Below are positions 1-6,908 of a stretch of 11,740 nt of DNA, piece by piece. The DNA lies in NCBI GenBank assembly GCA_002434005.1, contig DJJF01000033.1, positions 38,271-50,010 of the forward strand, written 5' to 3'. A program made the position numbers and the translations under genes. Under the pieces are notes generated by a model. It was not told the origin of the DNA. It saw only the letters and a list, made by a program, of their open reading frames with translations, and made no database searches. The stretch is from Candidatus Saccharibacteria bacterium UBA6575. GTDB taxonomy: Bacteria > Patescibacteriota > Saccharimonadia > Saccharimonadales > Saccharimonadaceae. The stretch's first letter is position 1, and every line of letters begins with the position of its first letter.

Positions 1-1
1 A

Positions 2-349
2 GAAATGCTTGTAAAAGATGAATTCGAAAAGGTTCTTGTATTCGGTGAAACGAAGTTTGGTGTACAGCGCCTCGCAGAGCACCTGTCAAAAGACGGTATT
101 CCGTCTGAAGCAATTCACGGTAATAAATCCCAGAGTCAGCGTCAGCGCGCATTGAACGCCTTTAAGTCAAATAAGGTAAAGGTTCTTATTGCGACTGATG
201 TAGCGGCCCGTGGTCTCGATATTCCAAACGTCAGTCATGTGATTAATTTCGATACACCGGCAACTTACGAAGACTACGTTCACCGCATCGGTCGAACCGG
301 ACGCGGTGGTGCGCACGGTACAGCATTCACATTCATCGACAAGCGGTAA
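2..349 (+). CDS. DEAD-box ATP-dependent RNA helicase, C-terminal part (5' truncated by window)
   Basis: This is the C-terminal RecA-like domain of a DEAD-box RNA helicase, which unwinds short RNA duplexes with ATP in RNA decay or ribosome assembly. The reading frame is open to the window edge, so the N-terminal domain with the Q motif, Walker A and DEAD box lies outside. Visible are a motif IV-like VLVFGETK, motif V (ATDVAARGLDIPNVSHVINFD) and motif VI (YVHRIGRTGRGG). The protein stops about 15 residues after motif VI, so it lacks the long basic tail that many RhlE, CsdA or DbpA proteins carry. It could be RhlE-like, but the visible part does not decide the subfamily. The methyltransferase gene follows directly, and one of its possible starts (306) overlaps this gene, which suggests co-transcription of two RNA-acting enzymes. 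Confidence 0.93.
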   Translation, partial: EMLVKDEFEKVLVFGETKFGVQRLAEHLSKDGIPSEAIHGNKSQSQRQRALNAFKSNKVKVLIATDVAARGLDIPNVSHVINFDTPATYEDYVHRIGRTGRGGAHGTAFTFIDKR

Positions 350-356
350 TACAGCC

Positions 357-1652
357 TTGAAGTCGCGTTTTCCAATCGTAGAAACGACTCTCGACAAAAT
401 TGTAGGTGGTGGGCAGGCTATCGGCACGCACCCTGACGGTCGTAAGTTATTTGTATGGGGCGGGTTACCTGGCGAAACCGTTCAGGTACAGATTACCAAA
501 AAACGCTCCAAGCTTGCTGAGGGAAGAGTAGTTGAAGTGATTACACCGAGTGAGCAACGAATTGACCCGCGCGATCCTTCAAGCTACCTATCAACCAGTC
601 CGTGGCAAATCATGACACCGGAGCTCGAGGGACATTACAAAGCAGCTCTTATTGAAGAAGCCTTTGAACTCCACGATATTGTTTTGCCCGATCCTATCGA
701 GGTTAAGACCGACGGCAATCGCTTTGAATATCGTAATAAAATGGAATTTAGCTTTTACTGGGACGTTGAGTCGTCTACGTTGGATCTCGCGTTCTTTGTT
801 CGGGCTAGTAAAGGTAAAGTTCCCGTAGATGGAAGTGCTCTCGCTCGTAACGAGATCAATACTCTAGCCCGAGCCGTACGAGATCTACTGCGCACCAAGC
901 CGATCGAAGGTCGATCACTTAAGACCCTCATGATCCGTAGCAACCAGGCAGGGCAGTGCGTGTGGCAGCTCTACCTAAAAGATGATATGCCAAAGCTCAT
1001 AAGTAAGGAGGAAGCGGCTAACCTTCCTGCAATTGGTGGACAGCTCATTTATTCTGATCCTAAAAGTCCAGCCAGCAAAATTACCAAGGTCTTAGCTTCG
1101 TTTGGCGAGACAAAGTTACAAGACACAGTTCGAGACATACCATTTACATATACAGCTGACGGCTTCTTCCAGGTAAATCTTCCACTCTATGAAATGGCGC
1201 TTCAAGATATGCACTCATGGCTTTCAGACCTTCCAACGATAGATATGTATAGTGGTATCGGAACGATTGGCCTCACAATTGGAAACCCAAGTGCAACGAT
1301 ATTAATTGAGCTTGACGATTCCGCAGTTGCATCAATGCGCCAAAATATCATAGCGCTCTCAAGCAACGCCCAGGCTGTTCACGCCTCAAGCGAGACGGTT
1401 CTGAATCATATTACGAAAGATGCTGATATCATCCTCGACCCGCCGCGTGCCGGTCTTCACCCGGATGTCGTCAAGCGACTTCTCGAGACCGGCCCAGCGC
1501 GGATCATTTACCTAAGCTGTAACCCGGTCACACAGGCTCGAGACGTGGCCTTACTTGCCGAACGTTATGGAATTAGGTCACACGTTGGCTATAACTTCTT
1601 TCCAGCCACGCCGCACATTGAGCATCTGGTTATCTTGGATCTAAAAGCATAA
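357..1652 (+). CDS. TRAM-domain RNA (uracil-C5)-methyltransferase, RlmD/RlmCD/TrmA family
   Basis: S-adenosylmethionine-dependent enzyme of the family that makes 5-methyluridine in 23S rRNA or tRNA. Counting from the TTG at 357, an N-terminal TRAM RNA-binding domain (about residues 8-60, DKIVGGGQAIG onward) precedes the Rossmann methyltransferase domain. The SAM motif DMYSGIGTIGL is at 296-306, DPPRAG at 361-366, the catalytic cysteine in LSCNP at C388, and the catalytic-base glutamate in PHIEHL at E422. The only other cysteine is in AGQCVWQ. The four N-terminal cysteines that bind a 4Fe-4S cluster in E. coli RlmD are absent, and the usual position reads SPWQIM. The start is uncertain: TTG at 357 follows the helicase stop and gives a natural N-terminus, while an in-frame GTG at 306 would overlap the helicase by 44 nt. 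No clear Shine-Dalgarno is seen at either. The substrate (rRNA or tRNA) cannot be told from sequence. Confidence 0.92.
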   Translation: MKSRFPIVETTLDKIVGGGQAIGTHPDGRKLFVWGGLPGETVQVQITKKRSKLAEGRVVEVITPSEQRIDPRDPSSYLSTSPWQIMTPELEGHYKAALIEEAFELHDIVLPDPIEVKTDGNRFEYRNKMEFSFYWDVESSTLDLAFFVRASKGKVPVDGSALARNEINTLARAVRDLLRTKPIEGRSLKTLMIRSNQAGQCVWQLYLKDDMPKLISKEEAANLPAIGGQLIYSDPKSPASKITKVLASFGETKLQDTVRDIPFTYTADGFFQVNLPLYEMALQDMHSWLSDLPTIDMYSGIGTIGLTIGNPSATILIELDDSAVASMRQNIIALSSNAQAVHASSETVLNHITKDADIILDPPRAGLHPDVVKRLLETGPARIIYLSCNPVTQARDVALLAERYGIRSHVGYNFFPATPHIEHLVILDLKA

Positions 1653-1659
1653 GCATCAC

Positions 1660-1689
1660 TTGACGGGCAGTGGGTCGCACCAGTACAGT
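1660..1689 (+). promoter_or_regulatory. Sigma70-like promoter of the pilin gene
   Basis: TTGACG (1660-1665, 5 of 6 to the -35 consensus) and TACAGT (1684-1689, 4 of 6 to the -10 consensus) are separated by 18 bp. Transcription would start near 1696, only 2-3 nt before the pilin ATG at 1699. The mRNA would then be nearly leaderless, and the AAGG at 1691-1694 would lie upstream of the transcript. The same TACAGT hexamer is used by the promoter at 6144-6172. Confidence 0.6.
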
Positions 1690-1698
1690 TAAGGCCAT

Positions 1699-2310
1699 AT
1701 GAACCGCGGTTTTACTATCGTTGAAGTCTTGATCGTTGTTATAGTGATTACTATTATTTCAACTATTGCTATCCTTGGCGCGTCCGCAATGACAAACCGA
1801 GCGCATAACTCAGATGCACTTTCAAAGATTGGAATTATTCAGTCAGCGCTCGATAAGTATTACCGAGAAAACAATGAATACCCATCCGCTCAAAGCCTTG
1901 CTGCCAGCGGAAACGGTCGTGCCCTCAGCGCGTCCCAATATAGTACAATCGCCCGAACTCTTGGCGTCAGTGAAAACGTATTAAATGGTGACGATTACAA
2001 GTTCATCCCATGCGCCGTTGGCACCTCACCGTGCACAGTCACTGCTTCTACCGATAGCAACTCAATCATGTACCTTACACGTACAGCGGCAGATGTAACA
2101 GCCGGAACGGCTCGAACCTTTGTGATGCCAAGTAGTGGCTGTAGTTATAACTTCCCAGCTCCTGGTAGCACCGCCGAAGCGGGGTACACAGCGAACATGT
2201 TGGCATATTTAAACCCGGCCGAAACCGACCCATGGCGCAAGTGGGTTGTCTTACCATCAAAAAACGGCAAGGTGACTTGGGGCGCATGGTGCTGGCAAGT
2301 ACAGCTATAG
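1699..2310 (+). CDS. Type IV prepilin (class III signal peptide)
   Basis: A pilin or pseudopilin subunit: exported, cleaved and N-methylated by a prepilin peptidase, then assembled from the membrane into a surface filament. The N-terminus MNRG/FTIVEV is a very short leader with cleavage after G4. Mature F1 and E5 (residues 5 and 9) are followed by the hydrophobic stretch LIVVIVITIISTIAIL, which forms the filament core. The rest (to residue 203) is a globular headgroup with four cysteines (C105, C112, C148, C198), enough for two disulfides, and ends with the Trp-rich WGAWCWQVQL. No other pilus gene is in the window, so it is probably an orphan or minor pilin served by an assembly locus elsewhere. 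Type IV pili are a widespread feature of Saccharibacteria. Its stop is only 4 bp from the stop of the convergent gene. Major versus minor pilin cannot be decided. Confidence 0.92.
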   Translation: MNRGFTIVEVLIVVIVITIISTIAILGASAMTNRAHNSDALSKIGIIQSALDKYYRENNEYPSAQSLAASGNGRALSASQYSTIARTLGVSENVLNGDDYKFIPCAVGTSPCTVTASTDSNSIMYLTRTAADVTAGTARTFVMPSSGCSYNFPAPGSTAEAGYTANMLAYLNPAETDPWRKWVVLPSKNGKVTWGAWCWQVQL

Positions 2311-2314
2311 CAAC

Positions 2315-2803
2315 CTAGATAGTTTTTATACGACGGTATGCGAATTTTGCCGCTACCCGCCAATCGCCGCGTGCATCAGTGTCGAATTGCTTTATTTCTC
2401 CCCTACGAACCTCGGATATCTGAACAAGTGCAGGATTATATGGAGCAAGCGTACTGTAATATAAAAGATCTTCTTTGCTCGGATTTGTCCTGCCCGGAAA
2501 CACCGATTTGAACTTCTCGCGGCCAATATCGTCAAAGTAATTAGGCTGCCCCTTGGGCGGAATATATAGTTCAGCAGTCAGCCCCATGCGGCTGACTATT
2601 TTTCGTATGTCTGCGAGCAGCAGCTTAGATGTGCCACTTACATAGAGAAGGAGTTGTTTCTTGGTGGTTAAAAACAGCGTGGCCGTGGCAACACGACTAA
2701 CCGGCACAGAACGTACCACAACATGGTCGATATCGAGTGTCATACCGAAGCGAGTCTTGGCTATCTGCTCGATTGCCATGTCATCATATACATCCGGATT
2801 CAT
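2315..2803 (-). CDS. Hypothetical protein, 162 aa, soluble
   Basis: I do not recognise a domain. The protein has no signal peptide and no transmembrane segment. It looks like a folded mixed alpha/beta protein: a hydrophobic beta-rich part around residues 27-58 (HVVVRSVPVSRVATATLFLTTKKQLLLYV), then a helix, then a YIPPKG-PNYFDDIGREKFKSVFPGR segment rich in conserved-looking aromatic and basic residues, and a basic C-terminus (WRVAAKFAYRRIKTI). The ATG start is supported by an extended -10 box whose predicted transcription start is the A of the ATG. It is divergent from the helicase-nuclease gene with 59 bp between start codons, so the two could share regulation. A functional link to DNA repair is possible but unproven. 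It converges on the pilin gene with a 4-bp gap. Confidence 0.8.
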   Translation of the reverse strand: MNPDVYDDMAIEQIAKTRFGMTLDIDHVVVRSVPVSRVATATLFLTTKKQLLLYVSGTSKLLLADIRKIVSRMGLTAELYIPPKGQPNYFDDIGREKFKSVFPGRTNPSKEDLLYYSTLAPYNPALVQISEVRRGEIKQFDTDARGDWRVAAKFAYRRIKTI

Positions 2804-2809
2804 AGGGAT

Positions 2810-2818
2810 ATTGTACCA
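2810..2818 (-). promoter_or_regulatory. Extended -10 promoter of the 162-aa gene, leaderless start
   Basis: On the minus strand the sequence reads TGGTACAAT, an extended -10 element (TGn plus TACAAT). Its last base is 2810, and seven bases downstream is 2803, the A of the ATG. No Shine-Dalgarno fits between promoter and start. No good -35 box is visible at the usual distance, as is common for extended -10 promoters. Confidence 0.55.
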
Positions 2819-2846
2819 CTGGTCAGTCCAAAAGCGGGCGAGCCAC

Positions 2847-2855
2847 TGCTACAAT
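2847..2855 (+). promoter_or_regulatory. Extended -10 promoter of the helicase-nuclease gene, leaderless start
   Basis: TGCTACAAT is an extended -10 element ending at 2855. The predicted transcription start (about 2862) is one base before the GTG start codon at 2863. The bases before the GTG (ATGTAATAA) have no Shine-Dalgarno. It faces the minus-strand element at 2810-2818, so the two form a back-to-back pair. Confidence 0.55.
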
Positions 2856-2862
2856 GTAATAA

Positions 2863-5800
2863 GTGGATTTTGATACACGCTATAAGAAACTCAATCCTAA
2901 GCAACGCCAGGCTGTCGATGCGATCGATGGTCCATTAATGGTAGTCGCAGGTCCCGGCACTGGCAAGACCGAACTCTTAAGCATGCGTGCGGCAAATATC
3001 CTTCGTCGCACTGATACGCTTCCGGAGAATATCTTGTGCCTGACATTTACCGAAAGTGGCGCTTCTGCAATGCGAAAGCGCTTAACCGAAATAATCGGAC
3101 AAGATGCCTACAAGATTGCAATCCATACGTTCCATAGTTTTGGTACAGAAATTATCAACCAGTACGGCGAATACTTTTATCACGGTGCGAATTTTAGGCC
3201 AGCATCCGAACTTAGTTCATACGAGCTTTTACGATCATTGTTCGATAGTCTCGACTTTTCTAATCCGCTATCCGGTAGCATGAATGATGAGTACACGCAC
3301 CTTTCCGATACTCTCACGACAATTTCTGAGCTAAAGAAAAGCGGTCTCACGAACGAAGAACTTTTACAACTATTAGATGCTAACGATGCCGTACTCGATA
3401 GCGTAGAAAAAGACCTCGCCCAAGTTTTCTCTACCCGCGTTTCAACAAAAACTGCCTCAAGCTTGTCGCCTATCGCAACAAAGCTCGCTCAAAGTGAGCC
3501 GTCAACACTTCCACCCGGTATTACACCACTCGGGAATGTATTAGCGCTTAGTTTGGCGCATGCCATTGACTCAGCAGTAGATAGTGACTCATCAAAGCCG
3601 GTGACTGCGTGGAAAAACGCTCACATGGAAAAAAATGATAAGGGTGAGCTTGTTTTTAAAGACCGTAAGCGCTCGAACAAACTCCGCGCGGTAAGTTATG
3701 TGTATTATCAATATCTTATGAAGATGCAGGAAGCCGAATTGTACGATTTCGACGACATGGTTCTTCGGGTCGTTCATGCCATGGAAGTATTTCCGGAGTT
3801 AACCTATAACCTGCAAGAAAAATACCTGTACATTATGGTCGATGAGTTCCAGGATACGAACCTGGCCCAAGCACGTATCTTGCAAAACCTTACAACCGTG
3901 CCAAGCGGAGACTCACCAAACATTATGGTAGTTGGCGATGATGATCAAGCAATTTACAGTTTCCAGGGTGCTGAGGTTGGCAATATTCTTAGTTTTCGGG
4001 ATCGGTTCGAAGACGTGAAGATCATTACATTAACTGATAATTACCGTTCTGCCGACACGATTCTTCAAGCATCGAGGCGCATCATCACCCAGGGAAGCGA
4101 GCGCCTTGAGCGATACCTTGAAGAAATTGATAAAACATTGACCGCGCACCGTGTTGATACGAACGCGGATGTATCACTCGATTCGTATACGCGTATAGAA
4201 GACGAACGGCGAGGTATCGTAAACCGTATAAAGCAGCAGATCACCGATGGTGCCGAGCCAAGCTCAATCGCCGTACTCGCACGCCGTCATCATGAACTTG
4301 TTGCGCTATTGCCGTATTTTGCCGAACAGGATATCCCAGTGAACTATGAGCGGCGTGACAACGTGTTGGAATCAGATATCATCGTGCAGCTCTTGTTACT
4401 CGCCCGAATCGTATGCGCACTATCCGAGGGCTCGATAGGCGAGGCTGATGCATTACTTCCTAAGCTACTAGCTCATCCTGCATGGGGATTTGATATCGAA
4501 GCCATCTGGAGTTTGAGCCTACGGGCATACAAAAACCGAGAAGGTTGGCTGCAGGAAATGTCAGTCACACCCGAGTTCAAACCACTTCACACGTGGCTGC
4601 TTAGCAAGTCGCGAGATGTTACCAGCGAACCTGCCGAGCGTATCATCGACGACCTTGTTGGCAATCCGAATGAAGACCGTTCAGACTCTGAATTCTATTC
4701 ACCTTTATTTCCATACTTCTTCGCCGAAGAGCATCGCATTTCAGATCCGGACTCATATGTTACGTACCTGGAAGCCCTACGAACCATTCGTTCAAAGCTG
4801 CGCGAATATCGACCAGATGAACAGCTCAACCTGCATGATTTTGTTGATTTCGTTGACCTCCACCAGCGCCTTGGAAGTGCAATCACCAGCGTTCGTATTC
4901 GATCGGACGCATCGGACGGCGCGGTTAACCTGATGACTGCGCACAAGTCGAAAGGGCTTGAGTTCGATCATATTCATATAACCGGGGCGGTTGATTCAGC
5001 TTGGGGCGAACGCGTGCGTTCACGCTCACGTCTCATTGGCTACCCGGACAATCTTCCGATTAGTCCAAGTGGGGATACAATCGACGAACGCCTGCGGCTA
5101 TTTTTCGTAGCCATGACACGCGCTAAATCGACACTCACGATTAGTTACTCCGCACTTAATGAGAACGGTCGCGAAACGCTTCCAGCCAGCTTCCTGCTGC
5201 AATCCGAACTAGAACCTGCACAGCATGAGCCAACTTCCGACACCGAATCGATCATTAATGAGTTACGAGCCGAGTGGTATCGGCCGTACGTCACGCTTGG
5301 TGGCGACACGATGCGCCGTGTGCTGTCGCATTCACTTGAAAATTACAAATTGAGTGTCACGCATCTCACATCATTCCTCGATGTGCCTCGTGGTGGGCCA
5401 GACTATTTTCTACTTAATAATTTACTGCATTTTCCTACGTCGAAACATCCCAGCGCACAGTATGGTTCGGCAGTCCATGCCGCACTTCAAAATGTCCATA
5501 GCCACTTATCAGCAACTGGTAAACGAAAGCCTGTCGAAGATGTTTTGCAGGACTTTGAATCAATTTTAGAAGGTTTTCGTATGCCCGCGGATGATATGCA
5601 GGCATACTTACAGCGCGGCACTGCAGCGTTATCGGCATTTCTATCGCATCATTACGATGATTTTACCGACTCACAGAAGGTTGAGATCAGTTTTGCAAAC
5701 CAAATGAGCTTGGTTGGCGATGCACACCTTACTGGCGCCCTCGATCTAGTTGATATAGATACAGACGCGAAAAGCATGGTTGTGACCGATTATAAAACGG

Positions 5801-6147
5801 GTAGCGCATCGCTCAGCTGGAGTGGCAAAACTGACGGCGAAAAAATGAAGCTACATAAGTATAAGCAGCAGCTCATGTTTTATAAGCTCCTTGTTGAAAA
5901 CTCGCGTGACTATGCAGATTACTCCGTAATGCGTGGTGTCTTACAGTTCGTCGAACCCACAAGGTCAGGCCAAGTCGTACACTTAGATACATCTTTTGAG
6001 CAAAGTGAACTAGATCGCTTTGCTGAACTGCTTCGAAATGTATATCGGCTAATCACAACATTGACCTTGCCAGATACTTCCATATATCCGGATACGTTTG
6101 CCGGTGTAAAGGCATTCGAAGACGATATCGTATCTGGTAAATATTGA
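2863..6147 (+). CDS. UvrD/REP superfamily 1 helicase fused to a PD-(D/E)XK (RecB-like) nuclease
   Basis: A single-chain ATP-dependent DNA helicase-nuclease of 1094 residues, built like AddA or the actinobacterial AdnAB subunits and probably used in double-strand break processing. Helicase motifs appear in order: Q motif NPKQRQAV (11-18), Walker A AGPGTGKT (29-36), DEFQDT (327-332), GDDDQAIYSFQG (about 358-369), NYRS (393-396), MTAHKSKGLEFD (691-702) and FFVAMTRAK (747-755). The C-terminal nuclease has the histidine motif GSAVHAALQNVH (H872), GALDLVDI (D961) and DYKTG (D976, K978), so all catalytic residues look intact. I see no cysteine set for an AddB-type iron-sulfur cluster. The start is GTG, chosen because the extended -10 box ends just upstream and Q-motif spacing is normal. 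No addB or adnB partner is present here. Role in recombination or exogenous DNA handling is inference from the family. Confidence 0.93.
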   Translation: MDFDTRYKKLNPKQRQAVDAIDGPLMVVAGPGTGKTELLSMRAANILRRTDTLPENILCLTFTESGASAMRKRLTEIIGQDAYKIAIHTFHSFGTEIINQYGEYFYHGANFRPASELSSYELLRSLFDSLDFSNPLSGSMNDEYTHLSDTLTTISELKKSGLTNEELLQLLDANDAVLDSVEKDLAQVFSTRVSTKTASSLSPIATKLAQSEPSTLPPGITPLGNVLALSLAHAIDSAVDSDSSKPVTAWKNAHMEKNDKGELVFKDRKRSNKLRAVSYVYYQYLMKMQEAELYDFDDMVLRVVHAMEVFPELTYNLQEKYLYIMVDEFQDTNLAQARILQNLTTVPSGDSPNIMVVGDDDQAIYSFQGAEVGNILSFRDRFEDVKIITLTDNYRSADTILQASRRIITQGSERLERYLEEIDKTLTAHRVDTNADVSLDSYTRIEDERRGIVNRIKQQITDGAEPSSIAVLARRHHELVALLPYFAEQDIPVNYERRDNVLESDIIVQLLLLARIVCALSEGSIGEADALLPKLLAHPAWGFDIEAIWSLSLRAYKNREGWLQEMSVTPEFKPLHTWLLSKSRDVTSEPAERIIDDLVGNPNEDRSDSEFYSPLFPYFFAEEHRISDPDSYVTYLEALRTIRSKLREYRPDEQLNLHDFVDFVDLHQRLGSAITSVRIRSDASDGAVNLMTAHKSKGLEFDHIHITGAVDSAWGERVRSRSRLIGYPDNLPISPSGDTIDERLRLFFVAMTRAKSTLTISYSALNENGRETLPASFLLQSELEPAQHEPTSDTESIINELRAEWYRPYVTLGGDTMRRVLSHSLENYKLSVTHLTSFLDVPRGGPDYFLLNNLLHFPTSKHPSAQYGSAVHAALQNVHSHLSATGKRKPVEDVLQDFESILEGFRMPADDMQAYLQRGTAALSAFLSHHYDDFTDSQKVEISFANQMSLVGDAHLTGALDLVDIDTDAKSMVVTDYKTGSASLSWSGKTDGEKMKLHKYKQQLMFYKLLVENSRDYADYSVMRGVLQFVEPTRSGQVVHLDTSFEQSELDRFAELLRNVYRLITTLTLPDTSIYPDTFAGVKAFEDDIVSGKY

Positions 6148-6172
6148 CTTTACACCTTAAATGCTGTACAGT
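6144..6172 (+). promoter_or_regulatory. Sigma70-like promoter of the structured-RNA unit
   Basis: TTGACT (6144-6149, 5 of 6 to -35) and TACAGT (6167-6172, 4 of 6 to -10) are spaced by exactly 17 bp. The -35 box overlaps the TGA stop of the helicase-nuclease gene. Transcription would start near 6179, twelve bases before the first strong stem-loop, which fits a dedicated promoter for the RNA. Confidence 0.65.
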
Positions 6173-6253
6173 AAGTATGTTCAGGTGGTCGAGCATGGAT
6201 ATGAGTCCAGAATGAATTGTGGCCCCATATCCATGCTCCTGTCTGTGCACATT

Positions 6254-6907
6254 GACAGGAGTAGTGTAACGTAATCCCGTTCAGCGGTCCGAACCGCCGC
6301 TCCGGGAGTCTGAAGGGAAGTGCTGTCACCGCGAGTGGCGCATTTCCGGCAGGCCCTCTCTCACCCGAAAGAGGGCCTGCCATGGACCTAGCTCCAGTTC
6401 GCTGGAGGAATGTTTGAATGATGTCTGCCGGGGTCTCCGACGATGCCGGCACATCCTTCATTCGCCCTGTGTGGGTCCTGGGGTAATTAGGCACAGTTGG
6501 TCTGATTTACTTCCGGTCCACACAGGGCCTAAAGCATCTCGGTGCTCCCGAGTTGCCGGGGTTCAACCCAGGCACATGCACCGAGATACGGCCGCCCCTT
6601 CGCAGGGGGTCCTGTACGAAGGGGCGGCCACCCAAATGTCCAGTTTCCGATTCGACAGCCTCGAGGAGGTGATTTCCGTGGGTTTTTTCGAACCGCATTC
6701 GCATGACGAGGTCGACAAGGCCATCGATGCTGTACGTGACGGCCTGGCAGACCAGAAGCAGCGCGACATGGTCAAGGAGGCCGCCGCGCAGTCAGGTTCC
6801 CGTGGCAAGAGGGCTCTGGCCGCGATCCAGAACCGGCGCTGACACAACCGAGAACGGACAAATTACGCAGCCAGCGTGATTTATTGGGAACAAGCACTAC
6901 TCCTGTC
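6254..6907 (+). other. Perfect 13-bp long-range closing stem of the structured RNA
   Basis: GACAGGAGTAGTG at 6254-6266 is the exact reverse complement of CACTACTCCTGTC at 6895-6907, and a G-U pair (6267/6894) extends it by one. The two strands are about 630 nt apart and enclose hairpins H2-H9 and the small ORF. Two local pairings compete with it: 6236-6243 with 6254-6261 (8 bp, CTCCTGTC/GACAGGAG), and 6854-6860 with 6904-6910 (7 bp, ACGGACA/TGTCCGT). The second would also invade the foot of the terminator hairpin. Confidence 0.7.
6678..6842 (+). CDS. 54-aa ORF embedded in the structured RNA
   Basis: Small basic-tailed protein, MGFFEPHSHDEVDKAIDAVR at its start and GSRGKRALAAIQNRR at its end. 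The middle is a charged, amphipathic, probably helical stretch. I do not recognise the family. The GTG start is chosen because GGAGG (6665-6669) lies 8 nt upstream, which is ideal spacing. An in-frame ATG at 6636 would give 68 aa but has no accessible ribosome-binding site, since hairpin H9 ends just before it. By codon position I count G+C of about 74, 43 and 74 %, a pattern expected of translated GC-rich DNA and not of random GC-rich RNA. Third-position GC is much higher than in neighbouring genes. The basic C-terminus could bind the host RNA, which is speculation. The 3' end of the ORF also folds (6791-6843), so a purely structural role of this stretch is not excluded. Confidence 0.58.
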   Translation: MGFFEPHSHDEVDKAIDAVRDGLADQKQRDMVKEAAAQSGSRGKRALAAIQNRR

Positions 6908-6908
6908 C

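Noticed and set aside
2305..2325. CTAT...ATAG followed by TTTTT as a terminator after the pilin gene
   Set aside because: The stem is only 4 AT-rich base pairs, and the T-run alone is not convincing.
2661..2938. Overlapping plus-strand open frames of about 70 codons opposite the 162-aa gene
   Set aside because: They lie antisense to a gene with a better start signal, cross the divergent promoter region, and have no ribosome-binding sites.
6150..6494. Minus-strand open frame of 114 codons in the GC-rich region, and another at 6563-6847
   Set aside because: No ribosome-binding sites and implausible composition. They mirror hairpin sequence and the plus-strand ORF.
6554..6574. TGCC-GGGGTTCAACCC-GGCA resembles a tRNA T-arm, raising the idea of tmRNA or a tRNA-like domain
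   Set aside because: The 7-nt T-loop geometry would need CGGGG to pair with CAGGC, which fails. There is no acceptor stem, no CCA region and no tmRNA tag-like ORF. It is better read as the top of hairpin H8.
6414..6677. Upstream extension of the 54-aa ORF (open frame from 6414, 142 aa in total)
   Set aside because: The extension runs through perfect stem-loops, has no ribosome-binding site at its start, and reads as low-quality protein (Cys, His and Arg rich). Only the part after GGAGG at 6665 looks coding.
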